Shown piece after piece: positions 25,513 through 34,415 of a stretch of 64,000 nt of DNA. Source of the stretch: Roseiarcus sp963835885 (GTDB lineage Bacteria > Pseudomonadota > Alphaproteobacteria > Rhizobiales > Beijerinckiaceae). A program made the position numbers and the translations under genes. The notes beneath the pieces were generated by a model. That model did no database searches, was not told the DNA's origin, and worked only from the letters and a program-made list of their open reading frames with translations. Each line of letters opens with the position of its first letter. Position 1 is the stretch's first letter. The DNA is taken from NCBI GenBank assembly GCA_963835885.1, contig CAWIHF010000006.1:1-64000 (forward strand), in the 5' to 3' direction.

Positions 25513-27243
25513 TCACCGCGCCGTCGTAACTCTGAGGACCTCGGCGACCGAGGTTACGCCCTGACGGCATTTGGCGATTGCGTCCTCCATCATAGTCGTG
25601 AGACCGGCGCGTCGGCTGGCTTCATCGAGGGTGCTCGCGTCCACTCCGGGCCCGACGAGATTGCGCACCTGGCCTCCGACCTCGAGCGCTTCGAACACGC
25701 CCACCCGGCCGCGATAGCCAATTCCGCCGCATCGCTCGCAGCCTCGCGGTTCCCAGACGGGCTCTCCAAGGGAAAGCCCGCAAGTCTCGTAGCGCGGGTC
25801 GCCGATTATATCGGCTTCGGTCAGGCGCTTCTGTGTTTTGCAGCGATCGCACAAGGCGCGTACAAGCCGCTGCCCGATCACCCCCCGCAGCGTCGACCTG
25901 AGCAGGAAACCCTCGACGCCCAGATCAAGAAGGCGCGGCACTGCGGCGACCGCCGATTCGGTGTGAAGCGTGGTCAGCACGAGATGCCCGGTCAGGGCGG
26001 CGTGGACCGCGGTGTTGGCCGTCTCGGCGTCTCGGATTTCGCCGACCATGATCACGTCCGGGTCCTGGCGGACGAAGGCGCGTAGCGCCGAAGCGAACGT
26101 AAGGCCGATTCCCGGCTTGACCTGCGACTGATTGACGCCGGCAATTTCGTATTCGACCGGATCTTCGATTGTGAGAATCTTGCGGAAAGTCGTGTTTAGA
26201 ACCGAGAGCATCGTCGCGAGCGTCGTCGTTTTGCCACTGCCAGTCGGGCCCGTTATGACGATCATGCCGTGCGGCAGATCGAGGAGCCGCTTGATCTTGC
26301 TCTCATCGTCGGCGCGCAGTCCAAGCTTTGGCAGATCGAGCAGGCCGCGATCGCGCGGCAGCAACCGGATGACCGCGGATTCGCCGTGTTGGGTCGGCAT
26401 TGTGGCGACGCGGATATCAATGTCCTGGCTCGCCACCTGGAGCCGGGCCGCGCCATCCTGCGGCAGCCGCCGCTCGGCAATGTTGAGGCCCGCGAGGATT
26501 TTGATGCGAGAAATCAGCGCCTGTGGCAGCGCGTACGCCGGCGCCGGCACCGTTCTCAACAGGCCGTCGACGCGCATACGCACATTGAGAGCATTGCGCA
26601 TCGGTTCGATGTGAATGTCGCTCGCTCGAAGGTCGATCGCTTTTTCAAGAAGATCATTGACGGCGCGCACGACAGGCGCGCCACTGGCGAGGTCGCGCAG
26701 GCTGTCGACGCTTTCCTCGACGGCGCTGGAAGCCTGGCCGGCGGACGTCGGCCCTGACCCCTCCTCTTCGCGACCCAAGCGCGCCGAAAGGGCCTCGCCG
26801 ATTTCCTCGAATGAAGCGACCGCGACCATGATCGGACCGCCAAGCACGATCTGCGCGCCTCGTTGCGCCACAATATCAGTCGGATCGGCGACGGCAAGAC
26901 CAAAGCGTCCCTCGCCAGCGTCAAACGGAAACGTCATTGTCTCGCGCAAGAAGCGACGGCTGAAGCGCCCAACAAGCGCAGGAACAACCATAAGTTCTGG
27001 TAGGGTGATTCGGGGGTATCTGTAATACTCCGCAACGTGATCTGCAAATTCATCGGTGGATATGGCACAAATATCTCGTATAGACCGAATTGAGCCAAAT
27101 TCTATTTTACTATTTGTTATTTCAGTCAAAGCAAATTTGGTGTCTTTGTCAGTAATAGTTTCGCTAATATGCTTCACAAAGCCCAGCAATAGCTCGGCAG
27201 GAGAGCCGCGTCCCTCAGAAGAGTTATTCGTAATATTCATCAA
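25513..27243 (-). CDS. gspE: Type II secretion ATPase GspE
   Basis: 576 aa. An N-terminal MshEN-like region is followed by the secretion ATPase core: ASDIHIEPMRNALNVRMRVDGLL (ASDIH box), GPTGSGKTTTLATML (Walker A), LTIEDPVEYE (Asp box), VMVGEIRD (Walker B) and LTTLHTESA (His box). The C-terminus has the zinc-binding pattern CDRCKT...CERCGGIGYRGR, which distinguishes GspE/PilB from PilT. It powers pseudopilus assembly at the cytoplasmic face. It is divergent from gspD, with about 100 bases between them. Confidence 0.93.
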   Translation of the reverse strand: MMNITNNSSEGRGSPAELLLGFVKHISETITDKDTKFALTEITNSKIEFGSIRSIRDICAISTDEFADHVAEYYRYPRITLPELMVVPALVGRFSRRFLRETMTFPFDAGEGRFGLAVADPTDIVAQRGAQIVLGGPIMVAVASFEEIGEALSARLGREEEGSGPTSAGQASSAVEESVDSLRDLASGAPVVRAVNDLLEKAIDLRASDIHIEPMRNALNVRMRVDGLLRTVPAPAYALPQALISRIKILAGLNIAERRLPQDGAARLQVASQDIDIRVATMPTQHGESAVIRLLPRDRGLLDLPKLGLRADDESKIKRLLDLPHGMIVITGPTGSGKTTTLATMLSVLNTTFRKILTIEDPVEYEIAGVNQSQVKPGIGLTFASALRAFVRQDPDVIMVGEIRDAETANTAVHAALTGHLVLTTLHTESAVAAVPRLLDLGVEGFLLRSTLRGVIGQRLVRALCDRCKTQKRLTEADIIGDPRYETCGLSLGEPVWEPRGCERCGGIGYRGRVGVFEALEVGGQVRNLVGPGVDASTLDEASRRAGLTTMMEDAIAKCRQGVTSVAEVLRVTTAR

Positions 27244-27345
27244 GATTGTTCAGGCGTTTTTTGCGACAAGTTGCATTTCGTCAACTTGACAAGGTATCGA
27301 GTTTAATGATTTTTCGCTCGGCACTCAACACGTGAATCACCCATC

Positions 27346-29655
27346 GTGTATGGAAACGGGTTGGCCAAACGATTATATCTTTTTCGCGTTGTGTCCTTGC
27401 GCGTTCTGGCGATGGCCGGCGTTGTTGCGCTCGGGGCGTGCAACACGACCTACCTCGAGCAGCGCACAGACCAACCGCAAAACGCCGCCGACATTGTGAG
27501 AGCGGCGGATCTGCGGCCGCAATACCCACAAGCGGTGGGGACAGTCGACACGGGCGGCGCAAAGTCGCCCAAACCTTTCTCTTTCTTCGGCTCGCCGGCG
27601 CCCGCACCGGCGCCCACCGCGCCCATCCCCGGCTCCAATGAGGTCGAGCCCGAAGAAGGGGGTTACACGCTCAATTTCGAGGATACTCCTGTAGCGAACG
27701 TCGTCAAATCGGTCCTCGGCGATGTCCTCGGCCTAAGCTATGTCATTGATCCACGCGCGCAGGGCTCGATCACCCTGTCGACCGGGCGGCCGATCGCCAA
27801 GAAGGACATGCTGTTCGTGCTCGAGAGCGCTCTGCGCGCTAACAACCTAAACATGCTGCGCGATAGTTCGGGCTATCGCATCGATCCGGCCACCGACGGC
27901 GCCGTTGGCGCAGTCGATCGGGCGGCGGGAGGGAGCGTGGATCCGGGATACGGGCTCACCGTTATACCGGTACAGTATGTTTCGGGCGCGACCTTGTCAA
28001 AACTGCTGGAGGGGTTCGCTACGCGGCCCGGGGCCATTCGAACCGATCCAACTGGCAAGCTCCTGCTCGTGATGGGCACGGGAAACGAGCGTCAGACCGC
28101 GCTCGACACGATACGCAGTTTCGACGTCGACTGGTTGCGGGGGCAATCAGTCGGAATGTATCCCGTTCAGAACAGCACGCCAGAGCCGATCGTCGGCGAA
28201 CTCGAGAAAATCATGGACTTAGGCGAGTCCGGCCTAGGGCATGGTCTCGTGAAGTTCCAAGCCGTGTCGCGTCTCAACGCCATCCTCGTCGTCGCCTCGA
28301 CGCCCAATCTGCTACGGAGCGCCGCGCGCTGGATTTCGAGACTCGACGAGCCTTCGGGGGTCAGCGCGAGCGTCAAGGTCTACAAAGTGCGCTACGGCGA
28401 CGCGAAAGAGATTGCGCAGATGCTGGACCAGATGTTCGTCAGCGGCGCCGGCTCCGCTGAGTCTGCGACGAATGAAATTGCTCCGTCCTCGGGCGCGAAA
28501 GCGCTTACGACGATCGGCCGGCTGACGGGCGGAAACCCCTCGAACTCGAATGCCCCTGCTTCCCCGAACGCTCCTGGTCCGGGCGGCGCGGGGACAAATC
28601 CGCGCGGCGGTGGGCAGGCCGGCGGAGTTCCCGTGGCGACGCTCAACGCCGAACTCAGCTCTCTTGGCTTCGGCGAGGGCGGATCTGGCGGACCGCAGAT
28701 GCAAAACGTCAGGATCACCGCCGACCCGGTCAACAACTCGGTGCTGATCTATGCAAAGGCGGACGAATACAAAATCATCGAACGAACGCTCAATCAGCTC
28801 GACCGGCCGCGGTTGCAGGTCGCAATCGAGGTCACCCTTGCGGAAGTGACGCTGAACCAACAGCTCAATTACGGCGTCCAGTTTTGGCTCCATAACGGCG
28901 GACTCTCGAACACGCTGACTGGGCAGATCCCGAGCGTCGCCAACAATGTCCTTGCGAACACGAACGCGGGCTCGGTTGGGCCGGGCTTGTCCGGCGGGCT
29001 CAATGTGGTCGTCGGCAACACTTTAACCCCGCGCGTCGTCATCAATGCGCTGCATAATCTGACCGACGTTAGGATCCTGTCCAACCCCTCGCTCGTCGTG
29101 GTCGACAACGGCGAGGCGACGCTCGAGGTGGGCGATCAGGTCCCGATCGCGACCGGCAGCGCGACCGTTCTCAGCGCGAACAACGCGGTGGTCAACACGG
29201 TCGACTACAAGAACACGGGCATCATCCTCCACGTGCAGCCGCGCGTGAACGCCAACGGCTCGGTCCTGCTCAACATCGACCAGGAGATCAGCAGCGTGCC
29301 GGAGGGCAGCACGACCCTGACCCCCACCATTTCGCAGCGCAAGGTCAGCAGCGAGATTTCGGTCGTCAGCGGGCAGACCGTGCTGCTGGCCGGCTTGATC
29401 CAGGACCAGCAGGAAAAATCACGGCAAGGCGTACCGGGGCTCAACCAGCTCCCCTTTGTCGGCGCGGCGTTCGGCACGACAGGAGCGACGGACGTTCGCA
29501 CCGAACTCATCATCTTCATCCGGCCGCAGATCATTCGCGACGGAGTGGACGCATCGATGGTCGCCGAAGAGCTTCGTTCCAAGATGCGCGGCGGCAAGAC
29601 GCAGGCGTTAACCATTCCGGGCGCCCTCAATGTCCTGGCAAGGCCGGCGCAGTAA
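27346..29655 (+). CDS. gspD: Type II secretion secretin GspD (lipoprotein)
   Basis: 769 aa. The N-terminus has a lipobox (VVALGAC, Cys near residue 32), so the protein is probably lipidated. An N0 domain (YTLNFEDTPVANVVKSVLGDVLGLSYVIDP) and N1-N3 domains follow. A G/P/N-rich insert at ~400-430 (PNAPGPGGAGTNPRGGGQAGG) lies in N3. The secretin core has VPIATGS, VDYKNTGIILHVQPRV, SQRKVSSEISVVSGQTVLLAGLI and GVPGLNQLPFVGAAFG. It forms the outer-membrane pore. The start is GTG 27346; GTG and TTG codons slightly downstream are possible. Confidence 0.92.
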   Translation: MYGNGLAKRLYLFRVVSLRVLAMAGVVALGACNTTYLEQRTDQPQNAADIVRAADLRPQYPQAVGTVDTGGAKSPKPFSFFGSPAPAPAPTAPIPGSNEVEPEEGGYTLNFEDTPVANVVKSVLGDVLGLSYVIDPRAQGSITLSTGRPIAKKDMLFVLESALRANNLNMLRDSSGYRIDPATDGAVGAVDRAAGGSVDPGYGLTVIPVQYVSGATLSKLLEGFATRPGAIRTDPTGKLLLVMGTGNERQTALDTIRSFDVDWLRGQSVGMYPVQNSTPEPIVGELEKIMDLGESGLGHGLVKFQAVSRLNAILVVASTPNLLRSAARWISRLDEPSGVSASVKVYKVRYGDAKEIAQMLDQMFVSGAGSAESATNEIAPSSGAKALTTIGRLTGGNPSNSNAPASPNAPGPGGAGTNPRGGGQAGGVPVATLNAELSSLGFGEGGSGGPQMQNVRITADPVNNSVLIYAKADEYKIIERTLNQLDRPRLQVAIEVTLAEVTLNQQLNYGVQFWLHNGGLSNTLTGQIPSVANNVLANTNAGSVGPGLSGGLNVVVGNTLTPRVVINALHNLTDVRILSNPSLVVVDNGEATLEVGDQVPIATGSATVLSANNAVVNTVDYKNTGIILHVQPRVNANGSVLLNIDQEISSVPEGSTTLTPTISQRKVSSEISVVSGQTVLLAGLIQDQQEKSRQGVPGLNQLPFVGAAFGTTGATDVRTELIIFIRPQIIRDGVDASMVAEELRSKMRGGKTQALTIPGALNVLARPAQ

Positions 29656-29688
29656 GTTTCACGCTGGGTCAGGCGAGGCGCTGCAGAC

Positions 29689-30255
29689 GTGGGGCGGGTT
29701 GAGGTTTTCAAGTTATCCGGCATTGGGGCCGCCGGCCTGCTCGGGGTCGCGGCGAGCCTGTACGCGAAGCCGGGGATCGCCGGACTGGCGGGCGCCGGTC
29801 TTGCATTGATCATGCTGGCGATCGCCGTGATCGATTGGCGATTGCTTATGATCCCCGACGAGCTGAACGCGCTGGCCATCGCACTCGGCGTCGGCGACGT
29901 CTGCTTCGTGCAATGGGAAGACGTACCAGCGTCGGTGTTGAACGCGCTCATCCGCGGCGTTGGGACGGCGGCGCTCTTTTTCGCGTTTCGTCTCGTCTAT
30001 CGACAACTCCGGGGACGCGAAGGGCTTGGCCTCGGCGACGTCAAGCTGGCCGGTGTCGCCGGAATTTGGCTCGATTGGACGATCCTGCCGATCGCGGTCG
30101 AAATCGCCGCACTGGGCGCGCTTCGGATTCGTGGCGTCGCGGGGCATTCGCTCGGGCCGCGCTCCGGACCCTTTGGCCAAATTGCCGTTCGGAACATTCT
30201 TAGCCCCATCGATCTGGTTGTGCTGGCTGCTGGCGCGATGGTGGAGCTAGCTTAG
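29689..30255 (+). CDS. Short prepilin peptidase (A24 family)
   Basis: 188 aa. IDWRLLMIPDELNALAIALG and GLGLGDVKLAGVAGIWLDW carry the two catalytic aspartates; GxGDxK is the A24 hallmark. Five or six hydrophobic helices are visible. The N-terminal methyltransferase/zinc domain of long GspO/PilD enzymes is absent, as in CpaA-type peptidases. It would cleave (pseudo)prepilin leaders at the inner membrane. It follows gspD by 33 nt and is probably cotranscribed. Confidence 0.85.
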   Translation: MGRVEVFKLSGIGAAGLLGVAASLYAKPGIAGLAGAGLALIMLAIAVIDWRLLMIPDELNALAIALGVGDVCFVQWEDVPASVLNALIRGVGTAALFFAFRLVYRQLRGREGLGLGDVKLAGVAGIWLDWTILPIAVEIAALGALRIRGVAGHSLGPRSGPFGQIAVRNILSPIDLVVLAAGAMVELA

Positions 30256-30318
30256 CTAGCTAATTAGATATACCCCGACTCATTGAGGAGGCGAAGAAAG
30301 GGGTGACGGGACGGCCGC

Positions 30319-30796
30319 ATGGGATTCGGTTGGAGCGGTGGTTCGCGGCGGGTTTCTCTCAACGTCAGACCGGCAAGCCCTGATCGGGATTGCGCGGGAT
30401 GGGCTTGCCGAGCATCGTGAGGCCCGCCGAGCCAACGCCATCGTCCTTCTCGATCGGGGCGTCTATGGATTCAACCTCTTTACCGCGGGTCCGCGGGTCC
30501 GCAGTCGAAGCCTTTCCATCTGGACATACCGCATCGTTTTGCGCTCTCGCGGGCGTTTTCTGGGCGACGTATCCGACGTTCAGGCTTTTTGTTGCAGCGG
30601 GGTCGCCGTTATGGCGGTCGCACTCGTCGTCGGGGACTTTCATTTCTTGAGCGATGTGGCCGCGGGGTTGGGCGTCTCTGTCGCTTTATTGATCCTCGCC
30701 GCGTCGGATTTCGGAAAGAGGAAGCTTCGCTTGGCTATTTGCGGTGTAGAAGACCAGCCAAAGCAGCCTGCTAAAGGTTTCTCTCGTAAATCCTGA
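30319..30796 (+). CDS. PAP2-family phosphatase, frameshifted
   Basis: The pieces of a small membrane PAP2 phosphatase lie in different frames. VYGFNLF and, in another frame, EAFPSGHTASFCALAG (motif C2, catalytic His) precede a break near 30597. There GGGG should be one G longer to join VAAG to VAVMAVALVVGDFHFLSDVAAGLG (motif C3 with H and D). At least two indels are needed for one ~150-aa frame. Family role: dephosphorylation of lipid phosphates or undecaprenyl-PP in the membrane. Its 3' end overlaps the convergent GNAT gene. Confidence 0.6.
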
Positions 30797-31879
30797 AGGT
30801 GCGGGTGTGGCGCGCTGGCAGGCGAGGACGCCATTGATCGCCTCGGTGTTGGTCTCGAGCATCCAGCTGTATTCGATCCCCTCGACGCCGGCGGCGCGCG
30901 CGTCCGCCACCGTCTTTGCGACAAGCGCGCTCACCGCCAGCGCGCCAATCTTCGTGTTGCGCCATCTTTTGTCGACGCCGGTCATCGGCGCCCGCGTCGT
31001 CTTCGTGCCCCGAACATGGATCCGCCAGAGAAACCGGGCCGCCAGAGCAACCGGGCGAACCCGGAACGGGAGCAGCTTCCCGTGCAGCCTCCGCAATGCT
31101 TCGTTGGCGTCGGGGATCCGCTCCGGCGACGTCTTCCCCCTCGTAGGACGCGATCCGGATCCAGCGTGGCTTGCAGGCTGGCAACATGAGGCGCGCGATG
31201 AATTTCGCCTCCGCCTCATCCACCGGCGTCGCCCATTCGTTGTCGGACCAGGCGTCGTTGTACAGCGCCAGAATGCGCGGAAAATCGCGATTCCCGGTCA
31301 GGAGCGACAGCTGCCGAACCCGGTCGACTCGCCTGGGCTCCGCCTCGGCGACCCGGCATACGTAGCCCCCAGGTCCATGGCCTTCCGGTAGCCGAGCCTT
31401 TCAATGTGTGCGGCATAGTGGGGCGGCGAATGGTTGGTTCGAACGACATGGGGCTGGTCGAAACCGTATAACTGCAGGCCGGATTCGTGATAGATGGTGA
31501 GGCTGAACGGCCCACGCACAAGCTGCATGTCCCGTTCCTTGAGAAACCGCTCGGCCTCGGCGAACAAGGCGGCGAAAACCGTGTGATCGTCGATCGCGTC
31601 GATGAAGCCGAAAAAGCCGCACGCGTCGCCAAACTTCTTCTGATGCGCAGCGTCAATTGTCGCCACGATGCGGCCGACCGGGTCTCCGTCACTGAACGCC
31701 ACGAATGGCTGGACCACGTTTTCGCGCAGGAACGGTGAGCGCCCCGGGTCAAAACTCATCCGGATCTCTTGGTGAACCGGCTCGACCCAGTGCGGATTGA
31801 TCGATTGCGCCCGCCCCGCCGCAATGAAGGTCGAGATCCCCGCCCGGTCGTTGACCGGAACGACCTTCGCCTCGCTCAT
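30771..31879 (-). CDS. GNAT-like acyltransferase, frameshifted
   Basis: A ~360-aa protein is reconstructed across three frames. 31879-~31330 has MSEAKVVPVNDRAGISTFI, PFVAFSDGDPVGRIVATID, LVRGPFSLTIYHESGLQLYGFD and NHSPPHYAAHIERLGYRKAMDL. ~31330-31100 has LSLLTGNRDFPRILALYNDAWSDNEW and EAEAKFIARLMLPACKP. 31090-~30800 has HVRGTKTTRAPMTGVDKRWRNTKIGALAVSALV and GIEYSWMLETNTEAINGVL, and the C-terminus is RTFRIYERNL. This resembles GNAT-fold proteins found beside alpha-oxoamine synthases. It is 5 nt downstream of one, which suggests N-acylation of its long-chain amino product. Confidence 0.65.
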
Positions 31880-31884
31880 GCGGC

Positions 31885-33255
31885 TTAAGCCCCGCGGAGG
31901 GCGGCCGGCAACGGCGCCCGGCTCAACCCCTCATATTCCTGCGCAATCGCCTCGACCGAGGCGGCAATGTCCTTCGCGTCGTGTTCGCTGCTGAGGAAGA
32001 ACCTGAGCCGCGCAAGCCCGTCGGGGACCGCAGGGGCGATAATCGGCTGGACGTTGATGCTCCGCCCGGCGAGACGCTGACTGAGGGCCGCGGCCCGGAT
32101 CGAGTCTCCCGCCATGACGGGAATGATCGCCTCGCCGATGCTGGTTCCCAGATCCAGTCCCGCCTGCCGACACGCCGTGGCGAACTGACGCGCCCGCTCA
32201 TGCAGGCGCGCCGACCTCTCAGGCTCGCGGTGGACGATCTCGATGGCGGCGAGGGCGGCGGCGGCGACCGGCGGCGACATTCCCACGCTATAGACGAATC
32301 CCCCCGCCGAATGCTTCAGAAAGTCGATCAGCGCCGCGTCGCCGGCGACAAAGCCGCCGCAGGCGGCGAGGGTCTTCGACAGCGTGCCCATCCATATGTC
32401 GATCCGCCGCGGATCGACGCCGAAATGCTCGAACACGCCTCGACCGAGCCGGCCCAAAACGCCCAGCCCATGGGCGTCGTCGATCATCAGCCAGGTTTGA
32501 TGGCGCCCCTTCAATTCGACCAAGCCGGGCAAGTCGCACACATCGCCGTCCATGCTGTAGAGCCCTTCGGCGACGATCAGCGCCCGCTCGTAGCGGCCTC
32601 GAATCGATTGCAACATCGCGTCGAGCGCCGGGAGGTCGTTGTGCGGGAAAGAGCGCCTGTCCGCAGCCGATAGTTCGGCGCCCATGACGATACTGTTATG
32701 GGCGAGAGCGTCATGGACGATAAGGTCGCGCGGACCGAGCAGGGCGCTGATCGTCGACACGTTGGCGGCGTGGCCGCTGACAAAAGTCAGACAGGCGTCC
32801 TGGCAAAAATGGTCGGCGAGCGCGGCTTCCAGCGCACGATGAATCGGCCGTTCGCCGGCGACGAGCCTGCTCGCGCCGGCCGAAACGCCGTAGCGATCGA
32901 TCGCCGCCTGCGCTGCGGCGCGAACCTCCGGATGCCGATTGAGGCCGAGATAATCGTACGAGGAAAAATTGATCATGCGCCGGCCGTCGATGACCGTCGA
33001 AGCGCCGGCGTCGCCTTCATGGATCAGGAAATACGGGTCTTTCAAACCCAGCGCGGCGGCCGCCGTTCGCAGAAGCCGCTGTTCGGCGTAACCGGGCAGA
33101 TTGCCGAAATCGAGCCAGGCGGAGCGGTCGGGCGCTTGCCCCGATTTTATTTCGCCAACGTTGGATTGATTGGCGGATGCGCGGGCGCGCGCCTGCACGA
33201 GACGATCGAGGAGTTGCCGATCCGCTTCGGTCAGACCGCGTCGACCCTGATCCAT
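31885..33255 (-). CDS. Alpha-oxoamine synthase (serine palmitoyltransferase / AONS-like), PLP-dependent
   Basis: 456 aa from ATG 33255; the frame is open to 33372. Family motifs are NFSSYDYLGLNRHPEV, GVSAGASRLVAGERPIHRALE, FVSGHAANVSTISALLG, EGLYSMDGDVCDLPGLVEL, LMIDDAHGLGVLGRLGRGVFEH (PLP-binding D and H) and GTLSKTLAACGGFVAG (Schiff-base Lys). It condenses an amino acid with an acyl-CoA or acyl-ACP. An N-terminal extension of ~90 residues precedes the core. The GNAT, PAP2, lipase-like and glycosyltransferase neighbours favour a lipid (sphingolipid-like) product over biotin synthesis. This is inference. Confidence 0.82.
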   Translation of the reverse strand: MDQGRRGLTEADRQLLDRLVQARARASANQSNVGEIKSGQAPDRSAWLDFGNLPGYAEQRLLRTAAAALGLKDPYFLIHEGDAGASTVIDGRRMINFSSYDYLGLNRHPEVRAAAQAAIDRYGVSAGASRLVAGERPIHRALEAALADHFCQDACLTFVSGHAANVSTISALLGPRDLIVHDALAHNSIVMGAELSAADRRSFPHNDLPALDAMLQSIRGRYERALIVAEGLYSMDGDVCDLPGLVELKGRHQTWLMIDDAHGLGVLGRLGRGVFEHFGVDPRRIDIWMGTLSKTLAACGGFVAGDAALIDFLKHSAGGFVYSVGMSPPVAAAALAAIEIVHREPERSARLHERARQFATACRQAGLDLGTSIGEAIIPVMAGDSIRAAALSQRLAGRSINVQPIIAPAVPDGLARLRFFLSSEHDAKDIAASVEAIAQEYEGLSRAPLPAALRGA

Positions 33256-33443
33256 CGATGCCAGTATCCCATCTCGTCCATTGCTCCGCATCGGAAGGAC
33301 GGTTGGCCTTAGGTCAAGCCGTGCTGGTTGTCCAATCTCAGCGCCGCTTCCCGCGCCATGCGGTTCATGCAAAGACCGCGCCGCTTGGCTATCGGATCGG
33401 CGCGCTGATATGAGGCCGAGGTGGCTTTTCCCGAGACTTTGCC

Positions 33444-34412
33444 ATGGCGTTGGTCTCCACGGTCGACAATCCGGCTCCTCCGGGCGCGGTCGAGCAAGAC
33501 GTCTTCACCGCCGACGGCGTGCGCCTGCGCGCCGTTCGTTGGACGCCGGCGTCGAACGGGCGTGGAACCGTCGCCGTTCTCGGCGGCCGGGGAGAATTTG
33601 TTGAAAAGTATTTCGAAGTCGTGGCTGAGCTGCTCTCTCGTGGCTTCGCAGTGGCGAGCATGGACTGGCGCGGCCAAGGCGGTTCCGAACGGCAGCTGCG
33701 GAATCCCCGAAAGGGCCATGTCGATGATTTCTCCGAATTCGAGCGCGATCTCGACGCGCTCGTCATTTCGGTCCTCAGGCCATATTGCCCGCCCCCCTGG
33801 TTCGGTCTCTGCCACTCGATGGGGGCGGCGATTCTCCTGATGGTCGATGGCGGCGCGGGCTCCCCGTTCGAGCGGCTTGTATTGACCTCCCCGATGGTCG
33901 CGCTGAAAGGGTTCGATCATCGCGGCCCGATCCGCTTTGTGCTGGAGGCGCTCGACGCCCTCGGCATGGGCGCGGCGTTCATTCCGGGCGAAGGGTCCGG
34001 CAACCTGTGGGCCGCGCCCTTCGAGGGAAACGTGCTGACCACCGACCCGGCTCGCTTCGCCCGCATCGCGAAACTGGCTGCGGCCGCTCCTCATCTTTTG
34101 CTGGGCGGTCCGACCATCGGCTGGGCGCACGCCGCCTTTCGCCTGTTGAAGCGTTTCGACGAACCCAATTTTCCGCGGCGGCTGCAGACGCCGATGCTGA
34201 TCATCGCGTCCGGAGCCGATCGAGTGACCGACACAGCCGCAACCGAAAGCTTCGCCGCGAGACAGACGGTCGGCCGACTCATCGTCATCGAAGGCGCACA
34301 GCACGAAATCCTGATCGAGCGCGACCTCTTCCGGCGCCAGTTCTGGGGGGCGTTCGACAAGTTCGTGCCTGGGTCACTGGCGAGGGCCGTGCGGCAAACC
34401 GCGCCGAGCTGA
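33444..34412 (+). CDS. Alpha/beta hydrolase, lysophospholipase (PldB/monoglyceride-lipase) type
   Basis: 322 aa. Residues ~20-60 (FTADGVRLRAVRW, GTVAVLGGRGEFVEKYFEV) and VASMDWRGQGGSER are typical of the Hydrolase_4 (serine aminopeptidase S33) family. The nucleophile elbow is GLCHSMGAA near residue 132, with Ser in HSMG. IIASGADRVTD supplies the likely Asp and GAQHEILIE the His. No signal peptide, so a cytoplasmic or membrane-associated lipase is likely. It is divergent from the oxoamine synthase and 3 nt ahead of the GT39 gene. Confidence 0.85.
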   Translation: MALVSTVDNPAPPGAVEQDVFTADGVRLRAVRWTPASNGRGTVAVLGGRGEFVEKYFEVVAELLSRGFAVASMDWRGQGGSERQLRNPRKGHVDDFSEFERDLDALVISVLRPYCPPPWFGLCHSMGAAILLMVDGGAGSPFERLVLTSPMVALKGFDHRGPIRFVLEALDALGMGAAFIPGEGSGNLWAAPFEGNVLTTDPARFARIAKLAAAAPHLLLGGPTIGWAHAAFRLLKRFDEPNFPRRLQTPMLIIASGADRVTDTAATESFAARQTVGRLIVIEGAQHEILIERDLFRRQFWGAFDKFVPGSLARAVRQTAPS

Positions 34413-34415
34413 TCG

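Noticed and set aside
27286..27314. Promoter from a TTGACA before gspD
   Set aside because: No acceptable -10 hexamer lies at a normal distance.
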